Shown here one piece after another: positions 34,120 to 45,999 of a DNA stretch of 64,000 bases. The stretch spans positions 283,157,124-283,221,123 of the forward strand of contig JBOZIK010000001.1 in the NCBI GenBank assembly GCA_051453625.1, read 5' to 3'. The notes beneath the pieces are model-generated. The model worked only from the letters and a program-made list of their open reading frames with translations. It was not told where the DNA came from and ran no database searches. The number at the start of each line of letters is the position of its first letter. Position 1 is the first letter of the stretch. A program made the translations under genes and the position numbers. This DNA is from Welwitschia mirabilis. Its lineage: Eukaryota; Gnetophyta; Gnetopsida; Welwitschiales.

Positions 34120-34326
34120 TATTAGATATTTTCCCATTGTAAAGTGGTTTAGTACAACCACTCTCCATTTTCTCTCTCTTTTCCTTAATGTCCCTTATGA
34201 GTTTTGTATATATTTTTTATTTCCATAATGAAAACTTTGAGCTGTTTTCATTGAACATCAAACATGCTCCCTGGGACTTTCTCCTAGTTTTGGGCCTTTA
34301 CTATGCATGAATGTTTAAAACCCATA
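34120..34326 (+). repeat. Element J 3' LTR
   Basis: Matches 31926-32130 over its whole length; ends ...aaaacccata, where the terminal CA has become TA. Confidence 0.92.
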
Positions 34327-34331
34327 ATTAA
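34327..34331 (+). repeat. Target-site duplication of element J, right copy
   Basis: attaa, identical to 31921-31925. Confidence 0.85.
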
Positions 34332-34980
34332 TAGTTTATTGTACCTTATAGCTAGTAGACTAGATATTATTCTGGGTATAAAAATTTATGCTCATTATCA
34401 GAGTGATCCTAAAGAATCACATCCTATAGCTATTAAAAGAATTTTTTATTATTTAAGGGATGTTACTAATTAAGACCTTTGGCATTTAAAGGACTCTTGC
34501 CTTGATCTAATTGGATATTCTAATGCAAATGTAGCATAATACAAAGATGATAGAAGAAGTACAAGTGGAATCCACTTATTTCTTAAGAAATGTTTAATTT
34601 CTTGAAGTAACAAAATACAAAACTTAACTATTTTATCAATTACTAAGGCCAAATACATTGTTGTTGGGAGTCATTATGTATAGCTACTATGGATCAAGCA
34701 AACATTGAAAGATTTTGAACTCTTCATGAAAAGAATATTCACCCATTGTAATAATAAGAGTACCATTAACATCTTAAAGAATCTAATACAACATTAAAGA
34801 ATTAAACATATTGAGATTAGACATTACCTCCTCAGATAGCATGTTCAAAACAAGGACATCATAATGTAATATATTAGTACTAAGGATCAACTTATTAATG
34901 TGTTTATGAAACCTCTAAATACTGGAAGGTTCATAAAATTATATAGGAACTTAGGGATTATACCTTGCCTACTAAGGTAA
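34332..34980 (+). pseudogene. Element I RNase H remnant
   Basis: Continues the polyprotein after element J: SLLYLIASRLDI, YAHYQSDPKESHPIAIKRIF, YYLRDVTN, then GYSNANVA, DDRRSTSGIHLFL, SNKIQNLTILSITKAKYIVV and a C-terminal HIEIRHYLLR...ISTKDQLINVFMKPL (decayed LADIFTKPL). Stops at several tryptophan and glutamine positions (TGG to TGA/TAG, CAA to TAA). It is missing nothing large. Confidence 0.85.
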
Positions 34981-35059
34981 GTTATCAAATGATATCATTT
35001 AAATCTCAACTCCACTTTATGTGATTTTATGAGTTGAGATTATAGTTAGATGTTGAAAA

Positions 35060-35430
35060 AGTTAAATTCTATACATGTTACTATTCTTTTTTGAACTAAT
35101 ATTATTAACTTAATATTAGTCATGGCATTTTTCAAAGTTCTATATTTTTTAGGATGGATGTCTTCAATTTTGTAAACATCTATCAGAGAAACATCTTTAA
35201 ATTTGTAGATGTCTTTAAAGTTATAGACATCTTTGAAGGTAAAATATGCTTTTTAATAATTTAAAAGTAAACATATTTAAATTGATAGACATCTTTATAT
35301 TATGAAAAATATCTTATATAATTTTTAATAGTTGATTACAAATAAATGTCTACTTTTCATGTTTTAGATGTCTTTTATTAGGTAGATGTCTTTTACTTTT
35401 TGATGCAAAAATTTAAAAAACTACTAAAAA
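35060..35430 (+). repeat. Spacer with dispersed agatgtcttt / agacatcttt words
   Basis: About ten copies of gatgtct or its complement agacatc in 300 bases (35150-35400), irregularly spaced and in both directions (for example atggatgtcttcaa, tagatgtctttaaag, tagacatctttgaagg, tagatgtcttttatt). Similar word arrays mark U3 regions of other elements here; in this element it lies between RNase H and the env-like remnant. Confidence 0.65.
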
Positions 35431-35557
35431 CTAGGGTCTTGACCCTTTTTAATCATAAAGGAGATCATCATATCTTATTTTCAATTCTTTACTCAATAGG
35501 TATCCCTTTCAAAGCACTTATTAGGGCTAATTTTCTTAGATTTCTTACAAAAACATC

Positions 35558-36470
35558 TTGTACTTAGTAGACATATTCACAGCAAGTAGAAATAGTAATC
35601 ATTTTTTTCAAAAGTGTACATTTTTAGTGATTCTTTTTTATTTTAGTTTATTTATCTTTAGATTTTCATATATCTTTAAAAAATTAATTATAAGAAAGTC
35701 CACTAGTACCTCAAAAGGTAAAGAAATAGTAATAAAGCCATAAAGACCTCAATATGAGTCTTAATTTTACCATGAGGTAGCTATAACATGGTACAAGACT
35801 TGGATAAGAAACTCAATAATAGCAAAAAGGACACTTATCTTCAAAAAATAAAGGAAAGATCATCTTTTATCATACTTCTCTCAGATTGGATGAGACATAA
35901 TTTTATAGTTAGATTAGGGTATTCTAAACCTAATGATAAGAGAATTTTATGCCAACATCCATGAGATTGATGAAAGCATAGGGACTTTTTAGACATAGGT
36001 TAAAGGTAATTCACTACATCTTAATCTTAGATTTATCAATTTAATTCTTATCATTAATGATTCTAAGCTTTCTTAGATATATATTCATTCATTCAAAGAA
36101 GTATTTACTTCATGCTCTATTATTGTGTTATGAAGATCTATGAGTAACATTTTATTTAAACACTCTAGGATGAATTTTTATGAAAATATAAAATGTAAAA
36201 CATGATTCCAAATGCATCTATACTTAGTTTTCTTACATTCTATAACATTATATGCAAGTTGATAGTTATAATTACTGCAAACTTATACAAACTTTTGTTG
36301 TGTACTATCTTCTCACAGGCTTATAAATTGATTTATAATTTATCTTATGCATGGATATTATAACATTGTTTCACAAGAGTCAGACTTTGGGTTATCCTTG
36401 TTTAATTAGCTTACTTATTAGCAATCTTAGCATATCAGTATAATAGATAAATCTCATACATCTAAAGAAA
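35558..36470 (+). pseudogene. Env-like / plant-transposon-protein remnant after pol
   Basis: Broken plus-strand frames: RKSTSTSKGKEIVIKP (35695-35742), YHEVAITWYKTW, then IREFYANIHEIDESIGTF and VKGNSLHLNLRFINLIL (35937-36045). The REFYAN...VKG....F..IN.ILI pattern is what I know from the putative plant transposon protein domain carried by many plant retroelements and often called env-like in Sireviruses. Its job is unknown; a viral envelope role has never been shown for such plant proteins. Stops throughout. Identification rests on a short stretch, so moderate. Confidence 0.5.
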
Positions 36471-36499
36471 TCTCTAGCTAAATTTAGTAAAAAACAATG

Positions 36500-36760
36500 A
36501 GTACCAATGCCATCAGGAAAGGGAATAAATAGAAGATCATCCAAATCACAATTTAAGAGATCATACTTCACAAGTTCTCATAGTTCACCATTTATTGAAA
36601 TGGGGTTAAAGGAAATTATAAGGATGGTTGGAAAATTTGGCCATAATCTATTGATATTGAAAAAGCATAGGTCTATAACCAATAAAAGTGAAGTATTAGC
36701 CAGAAATTGGGAATTTATGGTAACTTCCACTTGGAGATCTATAGGATGAATCAAAAGAAG
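36500..36760 (+). pseudogene. C-terminal tail of the env-like remnant
   Basis: An 80-codon open stretch (36507-36749) with serine-rich text followed by GLKEIIRMVGKFGHNLLILK, a pattern of helical heptads seen at the ends of such env-like proteins. In the same direction and place as expected for element I. Family C sequence begins right after it. Confidence 0.4.
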
Positions 36761-36769
36761 AATCACATC

Positions 36770-38670
36770 TAGTGCCACTAAGAGATTAGTTGGTCATGCT
36801 TCACAAGTTCCAACTTTTGTGATTATGGTTGCACTCCCCTCATCATTAAATAATAATAAATTCTTTGAGGATATGGAATTAGTGATGTTCTTAGTATCAT
36901 TAGATGCATTTCTTATTTCCTATATTTATTGTGCTTATAGTCGTTTCACATGATCATTTTACTTTTAAGGATTTGGGTGTGTTTTGGGGTGTGTGTAGGT
37001 GAGTCCATTTTTGAGTAGCCTTTGATATTATTATTCATTATTTAAAAACATTAGTTACTTGGCATCATCATAATCCTTGTCTATTTTAATGATACTTTAT
37101 TAAGTTTTTACATTATTTCATGCATTATTAATTAGATAATTTTATAATTACTTCTAAGAGGATTTACTAGGTTTGAATTTAGGATAGGTACATAGTCTTC
37201 TTCATGTTCCTAAGTTGTTCATTTTTGTTTTATTTTTCTTATGCATTTTCTTTAGTATTTTAAAGTCATTTACATACTTTTTTATTATAAATGCTTAGGA
37301 GTTAATCATTTAATAGTTTTTTGGGTTAAATTTTATTTTCATTTGTAGTTTTTCTTTATAAAAGCTAATTTTCTTTTTAGTAAAAAAATGTTTTTGGAGT
37401 TTATGATGCTAATTTTTTCCATCTATTATTTTCAATCTTTTTTATTTCAATAATTTTTTTTTGAGTTTTAACAAATGCTATCTTTTAATGATTATGAGTT
37501 CATAGCGTATTTCATTTTTCTTCCTTATCTTGGTGCATTCACCTTTTTTGTCATGCCTTATTTATGGTAATGCTTAGTCATTTCCCATACTTTAAACTCT
37601 CTTATACCTTTATGAAACGTCCATGACATCATTTGAGCTTAGCTTATTTTGTTGATATTTTCATTCTTTATGAATCTTTTGAAAATTATGACATCTACCG
37701 TGTCATCTAGATGACTAGATAAAGGACACATATATATTTTTTTAGGTGCATCATCTTTCTATTCCATCGTTTTCCACCTCTTTCCAACCCTTATTTTCAT
37801 GCATAGGATACTACCTTCAGGCCTATCTATTTTTCTTAGTTGTACCTAACTTATGTTTTTATCTTTTTTCTCTTATTGTGTTAATGCAATATAGGACATA
37901 TTAATTCACCCATGAGGGAGGCAGGACATATATTTTTGAGATATTATGAGCAAATATTTTAAATCTTTAAGGGTTATTTTTATATTTTCATAAGACATAT
38001 TTATAGTGTACTAATCTAATTCTAAATGACTATTATTTGAGTGATATACATTATAGATATTGTTTACTAAATCATGTACTTAACAACAGAATACTTGTAG
38101 TTTTTTTTTCCTTATAGGAATTATATAAACAATTCATAATACCATGAATGAGGATAAAAATGTTATGATTGATTATTTTTTATATATTTTGCCTTATAGA
38201 TTTTTCTTGAAAACTCAATTGCATTATTTATGAATATAATTTTTTAGTTATCACTCTTTTTTATTTTATATATACATCATCGTTTTAATTTATTATGGCT
38301 AGATTTGATAATCACTATTTTGTTATCACATTCAATCTCTATTTTCTTCAACATGCTAAAAGTTTTAACTGAGGAACTAACTCATTGGTAAGTGCCTTAA
38401 TATTATTTTTTAATGAGTACAGTTGTAGGTATTTGATTTTATAATCTAATTTTTAGAAATCTATCATTTCCATAATCATCTACATGACAAACCAGATGAT
38501 GCATTGATTACATTATATACTAAGTAAAATAATTAGTCTATTTGATTATAAGATTTGATCCTACTTAATGAAATTTTTAAACTTAATCTACACTACCTAA
38601 CTCAATGTTTACCTTAGTCAATTTGGTTTGCAATAATGGTTGTTCACCTATTTTATTAGGGACTAACAAG
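36770..38670 (+). mobile_element. Fragment D: 3' noncoding end of a family C element, plus strand
   Basis: Aligns with 59150-61660 (E) and reverse-complemented 22767-24000 (C) and 13150-13650 (F). Shared blocks include ggttgcactcccctcatcat (36829), gcattattaattagataatt (37122) and tgaggcaggacatat (37917). A perfect 14-base palindrome GTCATCTAGATGAC sits at 37702-37715 and another dyad motif at 38464-38500. The 5' part is missing; it abuts element I. Confidence 0.7.
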
Positions 38671-38686
38671 GCTAAGTAATGGACTA
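38671..38686 (+). promoter_or_regulatory. Family C PPT-equivalent before the shared LTR
   Basis: gctaagtaatggacta, at the position of gctaagtggagggcta in element C. Purine content is eroded. Confidence 0.45.
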
Positions 38687-39939
38687 TGTTGCAGTGCAAA
38701 ATCATATGTTTTTGATGGGGTATTTTGAGTAGTTTTATAGGATATTTAGATAGGTTTAAGTATAAAATGATAATTATTGAGAGTCAAGGAGAAAATCATA
38801 GAAATACACAATTACCAATACTTTTGGAGGCATTTTGAATGAATTCTAATACTCTACATTTTGAGGAGGAATTAATGAGCTTCAAGGTTAAATTCACTTA
38901 ATTGAAGAGCTTGAAGAAGTCTATCATTTCCTCCATCATACAGATGACTACTTAGATGACACGACTTACATAATAATCAAGATGCTGACTAGACTAATAT
39001 AAAGGCGAAATATAAAACTCTCTTAATATGGAATCATTCCCACAATCATCTACTTCACTAGAAGGACAATACCTAATTTTAGTTAATGTATTAAACTTCA
39101 CTAAACTAGTGTAATGTGTTATGTAATTTTCATGCAATATTAGGATTTTTATTACATCTATTAGATTTGCTACTTTTGAGTCTATTGTTATAAATAAATA
39201 TTTCCTTTGTTCTTATCTTGAATATGCTTTATTGCACTATAAATTCTTATGACATGAGATTAAAGGGTTGGAAGTTCTTTCATTAGATGTAGAGAAGATT
39301 CTTCCTTGGTGCTAGGCTATATATCCTTTTTCGAGGTGCTGTTGCTTTTTAACATAATGCTGATTTAACCATTAATGAAAATATTCTTTTATTTTTTATT
39401 CATATCCATATGCATGTGCCTTATAATTTATATTAGTTATGATTTTGTAATAGTCTCATGATTGATAAAGGTTATGAAGAGTAAACTTTATCAAGGTTGG
39501 AAATGTTAGTTTAAGATCTTATATTGCATTTTATTTCCTAAATTAATTATTGCATATTTTCCATATTCTATTCAATGTACTTGATACCCTAAATGAGTTT
39601 TGGTTAGTTACAGTTTCTTTGACTAATCTAGATTATATAGGGCTAATCTTAGTGATAGATATTTAGTAGTCAAAGAGATATTACATATAGAGTAGTTTGC
39701 ATTTACATTGAATAGTGTATTTATTTTCTCACATTGTTTGTTTTCATTTTGTTGAATGTTGAAAGAGAAACATAAAAATACATTATGAAAATTAATCATT
39801 TAGCTTCTCGCCTAGTGTTCTTAATGGACTATAATATTTGGATCCACTCCCATTTATATTAGTATGTTGTATTTGTGCATATATTTGTGATGAACAGGAT
39901 TTAACTAAGGACATAACATTTTCTTAAATATGTACCACA
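38687..39939 (+). repeat. Family C LTR shared by D (as 3' LTR) and G/E (as 5' LTR)
   Basis: 1253 bases from tgttgcagtg to ...gtaccaca. Homologous to 61680-62936 (roughly 80 percent by eye) and reverse homologous to the element C LTRs. A family C 3' end precedes it and a family C leader follows it. One LTR serving two internal regions is the signature of a tandem array made by recombination. Contains tataaataaat (39190-39200) as TATA box and dyad motifs at 38922-38964 and 39033-39070. Confidence 0.8.
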
Positions 39940-41440
39940 ATGTCTTAGAACTATTTCTAGGAAATGCCATAAGGAGTTTGAGGATGTTCATTACCTAGAT
40001 AAGTACTTTGGATTTCGATTCAGGTATTTGATTAACATAGTGTCATTTCTTTACTGTAAATAGCATAGGTTTTTCCCTACATTTTTCTTTTTTTTTTTTT
40101 TTTTTTGTTGTCATCCTATCTATTGTCTAGAGGACATAGGTGGATGATGATCTAGGATTAAGGTTTTCCATTCTTTTTTAAGTTTTTTTTCAATTTTTTA
40201 CCCTGTAATAAGTCAATATTATCTCCTCTATCATTTAAATGGCATAGGAAGATGACTAATAGTAGGTTTTTATTTTTGTTTTTGGAAATATTTGGTTTTC
40301 TATTTTTTTTGTTTTTCATTTTCTATTTTTCTTATCATCCAATATATCATCTAGAAGACAATAAAAACAATGCATACCCAAACATTTTGCTAAGCCTATA
40401 GGGACATGAAAAAATCTAAAAAAAACTAAAATATTTAAGGGAATGAATCTTCATTAAGAAAAATATCAGAAAACTCTTAGTTAAATAAAAATAAAATTTA
40501 GGTACATTAATCCTAGGTATGTAAAATTTCCAAGATTTAAATAAATTTTTTTGCTTTTCTATTATTAGAATCAAATTTTTTAAAGAGAAATTAAAAATAA
40601 TAAAATTAGAGAAAAATTATTATATCTCCTTCTTCCTTGAAAAGTAGTGTTACTTAATACAAACATGGTATAACCCTCTAATTTAGAAGAAAACATTATA
40701 GTTACAAATTTAATTGCTAGAAGGAAACATGAAAAGCAAAAAAAAAAAAAAATTAACTTATCTTCTAATAATGATGTAGAATCTAGTAATGATAAGAATA
40801 ATGATAAGGGGTTAATTCATGAAATATTCACTAAAATAAGAATTAAAAGAAGGAGAAACAATAGAATTTTTAACAAAAATAATAAAAATAGATCTCTCAG
40901 AGAAATTCTTATATAAAGAAGATGGGCAACTTCAAATGATGTTAAGACTAGGACCCCTTTTAACCATCTTATTTTTTCCATTATTTGTCTTAAGTTTCAT
41001 ATGAAAATGACATGAAAATGTGCAACATTTTAGGGTTTTTACCTCATCTAGTAAAACATCATATAATAAATTTAGTAAATCTTGTTTTCTCCCATAAACT
41101 ATTTTGAAGAACAACTATCTTTTATTAATTATCATAAAGAATAAGATCCATCTACCATGAGCTATTATGAATAAAGAAATAACTATATTTTAAAAATGCT
41201 AACAAAATAAAAAAGAAGTAAGAAGATACCAACAAGAAGATGAAAAATATGATTGAGATCCTTTGAAAAAACTTATTGTAAAATTAACAATCTTAAGATC
41301 CTTTTACAACTAAAATCTATCCTACTACATCCCACCTTGAGAAGAATGAAAAGGACTAATAAATAAGTAATAACAATTCTTGCTTTGAAATAGAAGATAA
41401 AGTTATGATTCAGAAGTAGAAGGAGATAGATAACAAAATG
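39940..41440 (+). other. Element G/E leader after the LTR
   Basis: The first 130 bases align with the element C leader next to its PBS; the PBS itself is unrecognisable here (tgtcttagaactatttctagg). Then a 20-base T run (40087-40106) and three dyad motifs (40110-40150, 40218-40257, 40333-40362), the same number as in the element C leader. From 40600 on, AT-rich with decayed charged coding text. Confidence 0.55.
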
Positions 41441-41449
41441 AGAGAAATG

Positions 41450-43330
41450 ATGATTCATCTCCATTATTCAATAATATGGATGAGTATGACCATTTATCAA
41501 ATGATGAGCTATGTTATATGCCCATTCTCTTGTTATTAAAAAATCAAGATGAAATAAAAGGTTTAACTTAAGAAAAATCTAAAAATGCTTTTATTGATGA
41601 GAAAAATAATGATCAAATTTCTTCTTTTGATAAATCTAATAAATTAAACATGCAATAAAATGATGATAAAGATGAGGAAGAAGATAGTAATGATGATATT
41701 GAAATATTGGATCATATCCTTATTTTTCACTTATTTTGTGATGAGGATAAAGAAGTTTAACCTTTAACAAAAGTTTAATGTATGAAGTTAAGGAATAATT
41801 TAAGTAATAAAGGGAAATAAATGGATAATTCACATAATAAAGGGAGTGTTCCACCTCTACCATCTAGATGACAGTCTAAGATGACAATCAATAACATCAA
41901 CTCAATAACAAAAAATGAGGATTATAATTTGGAATTAAGAAATCTATTTAATAGAGAGGAAGAAGAATCAACTTATGAAATATCGAAAAAATCTTCCATT
42001 ACATCATAATTACAATGAACACTTTTCCTTTTATGATCTTTTTATTAATCTTTTTGATGAAGCAATCAATTTATAAACAGATAATAAACCTTAATAAAAT
42101 AATAATGACTATAATAAATAAGAGTAATATATAGTCGTTAAGATGATAAAAATAATGAAGAAGAGGTATATAATATCAAAGATAATAATGAAAAATAATT
42201 CAAATGATGATGTTAATAATAAGGAAGAGAAGAATTAAAAAAATCCTATTGAAAATCAAACAAAATTAATGGAGAGTAGACTTATGTCTTCTAATAAAAC
42301 AATCCAACTTAAAGAGTCTACACATGTTTCTCCATCTCTTTTATTTAAACTTTCATGCAAAGCCTTAAATGAAATCCCTCCTTCCACTCATAATTCTACA
42401 TTATCTTAGGATCAAAACAATGATAACATTTCCCTCTCTCTCCATTTTAAACATTTAAGTAATTTTCTAAATCATATCCCTCTCCTTGAATTTAATAAAA
42501 TACATCATCTTTAGGAATCTACTTCTAAAATCTCTCAATATTTTCCTTTTGTAATTCTATGTAAAACTCAAAGTAACATGTTTTCCTCTTTTGCAAAGTC
42601 CACTTTACCTTGTGATTTTAATGATTACTCTTTTCAAAAACAAGACTTGGGATATCTTAGAACTCTAAATTAGGGAAAATATTATCTTCTTGATCAAAAT
42701 TCATGCTTAGAATTTAATGTTAAGGAGCTTTTTAAGTATATTAAACCTATCTTAATCAATTATCCAAAGAAGTTTCCTCAAAAACCTTAGATCAATAATA
42801 GTACCATTCATATCTTCCATGTTTAATATAAAGCTTTGAATGAAATCTATGTTTTAAATTCTTTACATCATTATTTTAATAAAAGGTCCTTCTTCCATGA
42901 GTTATATGAATTTCATATCTCTTATATTTCTACTAAACCTTATAAAGATAAAATATCATTTAGTCATGCTAATTGGAAAAAATCTTACTTCTTTAATAAA
43001 CATCCATATTTTGAATTAAATGATAGAAATCTTCTTTATCTTCTTAAATAGTCTAATAAGCCTTCTTAAAACTTTTCTTTGAGTACTTTTTTGCATACAT
43101 TATATGATGATATTTATGATTTATTTCATTTCAATAAAACATTATTATCTAATGAGATTTATCACTTCTTCATCTCTTATTTAAATTCTAAAATTTGTTC
43201 TACCAAAGTTTTATCCTTCTATTTGATTTATCTCCAATCGATATTGCTCAGAAATTATTTTATACCTTGTATGTTTTATGAATTGGTTAATATTTGGTTT
43301 GGTCCTTATTTTTCTAATAAAATGTAATAT
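41450..43330 (+). pseudogene. Family C ORF, copy G: best preserved, with a duplicated module
   Basis: An acidic, Asp/Asn-rich first part holds DIEILDHILIFHLF (41697-41740). Module 1 (42677-42975) runs from YYLLDQNSCLEFNVKELFKY through LNSLHHYFNKRSFFHELYEF to HISYISTKPYKDKISFSHAN. Module 2 (42983-43268) runs from SYFFNKHPYFELNDRNLLYL through FHFNKTLLSNEIYHFFISYL to NSKICSTKVLSFYLIYL. The two modules line up end to end, so the protein contains a tandem duplication of about 100 residues. Two long open stretches remain (42836-43051, 43079-43327). I know no family with this pattern. A gag-like or accessory role is a guess from position. Confidence 0.6.
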
Positions 43331-44053
43331 CCTAAGATCATAGCCTTAGGTTAATAAGCATTTTTTTCCAATAAAGTGTTAAATAGGATTTAGGATTTGA
43401 ATTTTTTTAGTTTTCTTTGTATTTACTTTCAATTTTATGATTGTTATGATTTTTCCTTTGTTTTTTTATTTTTAATAAATTAATATCTAGAAGATTAGAT
43501 CCTTATCTTTTATACAAAATATATTTTTTAATGGCTCAGTTAATATTTCTAATTTGGATCCTAGAAAAATTCAAAAAAAATAAATAAGAATTAAAAATCC
43601 ATAAGTCATCAAATCTTGAACATAATAGAATAAATTATTTGTAAAGTTGTCCTATCATTATCTGAGTTTTTCCTTAGCGGTTTCTTTTGGTGAACATCAT
43701 GATATCACTTAAACATCTTTAACTTGATATATATCTTACTTTATAAAGTTACCATGACTAGTAATTTTTACTTAAACATTTTAAAGTGAAAAGATTATAT
43801 TACCTAATCTTAAGGCATTCAAATATCTATGAACTTCATTTTAAAGGAAGATGTTTTATTTTTTTATGTTTTCTCTTAATGGTATGAGTATTTAGTTGTT
43901 TGGGAATGTAATTTCTTATTTTTCATCTCATTTATTTACCTTTTTCTTTGAGATTATGTGGTTATGTTGCATTTATATTGAAGAAGTTTTTCAAAAATAA
44001 AAAATAAAAAGGAAAAAAAGAAGAGAAAGAGAGAGAGAAGAATAATGACCATG
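43331..44053 (+). other. Family C sequence between ORF and the K insertion
   Basis: Aligns with reverse-complemented 13700-14400 of fragment F (for example aagattagatccttatcttt at 43491 and the ccataagtcatcaaatcttg block at 43597). It ends in an a/g-rich run and ...aataatgaccatg just before the first K LTR. The same text resumes at 59112. Confidence 0.65.
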
Positions 44054-44468
44054 TGTAATGTCCCATTTTACTAATTATGAATTACTTTGTATAAAAAATA
44101 ATATATAAATAATATTTTAGGATCAATAGGAACAACAAGAAATAATTGGAAAAGAATGTAGCCTTTATTATTAATAGTAGTAGATTACATTCCCCTACAT
44201 TAGCCAATAGCCCTAGACTAGTGGTCAAAGGTAAAGGTATGGACTACAACCTGATTCCTACTCTTGGGATGCTTGAGAATCATTCAAGGTTGTCATTAGT
44301 TACATCCACCTAGTCTATCCATTCTAACATAACACCATATACTTGTATCGCATAATAAAGAAACACATCTTTTTATATTTGGATCATACCTATTCACATC
44401 TCTATTAACTACACTTATTTAGTGCTTAATACACTTTATTACATAATTAATGAATTTGGAATATTAAA
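44054..44468 (-). repeat. K LTR 1 (3' LTR of K1)
   Basis: tgtaatgtcccatttta...gaatttggaatatta. Homologous to 52709-53122 and 58696-59111. Ends are TGTAATGT and (in copy 3) ACATTACA. Confidence 0.88.
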
Positions 44469-44469
44469 T

Positions 44470-44485
44470 TTCCTCTTCCTTAGGA
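44470..44485 (-). promoter_or_regulatory. K1 polypurine tract
   Basis: Minus strand ctaaggaagaggaaat directly before the 3' LTR. Confidence 0.6.
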
Positions 44486-44689
44486 ATTGTGCTTCTCCTT
44501 GAGTATGGTCTTTCCTCTGCATACATCATTTCTGAAGCCATGCTTCTCTAGATTATTTTCTGTATAGTTTATAACACATAATGGAAAAAGTAAAGATATC
44601 ATTCATTAATAAATACATTAATAATGTAAAATAAAATGGTATATTAGGATTCATTAAAAAGTCTAGGAAAACTATCTTACATGTACTCC

Positions 44690-45990
44690 CTATTTTTCCA
44701 TTTTTTTTTTTTTTTTATTATAGTGGATTCATTGGATATGTACTTCATAGTATGGTTTCATTATGTTCACATAAAAAACTGGATGTATTCAGGACATCTA
44801 TGGAAGAATTTCTAGTTTATATCTATATCCCCTATTCTTTCCATTATTTAAAATGAACCATAGAGCCGTGGTAATAACTTATTGTACTTTCCCATTTTTA
44901 AGTACTGACTTGATTTCTAAAAATACCTATTCACCGATTTGGAATACATGGGTCTGGTGTTTTTTATCATAATAATTCTTATACTGATCTGTATTACCTA
45001 TAGCTGTCTCTTTTTTTATTATTTACCTCTTACATCATCTTTAATTCAAAAGGTCTTGCCTTTTCTAATCTCTATCAAGGATCTAATCATGTAATAAGGG
45101 TAGAACAGTCTCTATCATATATTGCTTCAAATAGTAAACATTAAATGGAAGTCTAAAATGTTTGGTTGTAAGCAGATTATTCCAAATGTAGATAGTTCTC
45201 CTATTATTTAGGTTTTTTTACCACATAATACCTTAGAGTATCTTGTAGTACATGATTCATTCTTTCTTTTTGGCCATTTATCTCTAGGTGATATGTAGTG
45301 CTAAAGCTGAGTTTAGTGCCCAAGTGATGGAAGAAACTTTATCAAAATTCTGATAAGAACTTTGGACCTCGATCAGACACTATAACTTATGGTGCATCAT
45401 GTAATTTAAAAATTTTTTATACAAATTGGAGCTCTAATTCTTTAGCTATATTGGAGATTCAAACTGCAATGAAATGGGTCATCTTAGTTAACCTATCTAC
45501 ACAAATGAAAATTACATCATGTTATGTGTTAGTAAGGGGTAAACCAATGATGAAATCCATGGACATTTCCTCTCATTTCCACTGTGTTATTCCTAATAGT
45601 TAAAGAAGACTAGTGAATCTTTCCCAATCAATCTTCATATATTGACATATAAGGTAATTGTAGATATTTTGTTTTAAATGTGCTTTCATTCTATGTCAAA
45701 AGTAATATTTTTGTAGTTGGTAATAATTCTTGATGAATCTAGGATGTCGTGCATATGGAACTTCATGTAGTTCAGACATTAGCGTTCTTCTCCATGAACC
45801 TTATGAAATGAATAGGAATATTTTTTTTAATAGGTATTCATCCCATAAAATAATATATGTATTCACTTCCCTTCCTACTTAGACTTATTGATATATTTCC
45901 TTAAATTATGAATCATCAGTTAAGGATGTTTTAAGTAAAGTAGAGAGGTCAAATGTAATAGTGATGGATAACATGCACCACATCCTACTT
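44690..45990 (-). pseudogene. K1 integrase remnant
   Basis: Ty3/gypsy integrase after RNase H. Minus-strand text: a decayed D-x-WISSLVYPLLTHN.. catalytic entry (about 45570-45530), SDR.GP-like CLIEVQSSYQNF (45380), then YYDKKHQTHVFQIGE-VFLE (44960-44900, the YADKRRRxLxFxVGDxVFL block) and VNIMKPYYEVH (44760, the HNVFHVSxLRKY block). The C-terminal part is clearer than the catalytic core. Stops are frequent. A chromodomain is not visible. Confidence 0.7.
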
Positions 45991-45999
45991 AAAGCATCT

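Larger units (their letters stand above)
31926..34326 (+). mobile_element. Element J: complete 2.4-kb short-LTR retroelement without pol
   Basis: LTRs of 205 and 207 bases differ at about one position in ten. PBS TGGTATCAGAGCC begins two bases after the left LTR, a G-rich tract precedes the right LTR, and a 5-bp target duplication attaa flanks the whole. It interrupts the RT/RNase H linker of element I; the reading frame before it (GGM-I) continues correctly after it (SLLYL) when one attaa is kept. No gag or pol block is present. It carries an unidentified 113-codon ORF and a 10-bp repeat array. It resembles a TRIM-type (terminal-repeat retrotransposon in miniature) or a larger non-autonomous copia derivative. 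Mobilised in trans, by inference. Confidence 0.9.
31175..36770 (+). mobile_element. Element I: plus-strand Sirevirus-like copia fragment (RT to env-like), split by element J
   Basis: Order on the plus strand: RT (31175-31920), [element J], RNase H (34332-34980), spacer with repeated agatgtcttt words (35060-35430), env-like/plant-transposon-protein remnant (35558-36470) and a C-terminal tail (36500-36760). An extra ORF between pol and the 3' LTR is known from Sireviruses such as SIRE1. The 5' part and both LTRs are missing. Element D starts at about 36770. All frames are broken. Confidence 0.75.
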
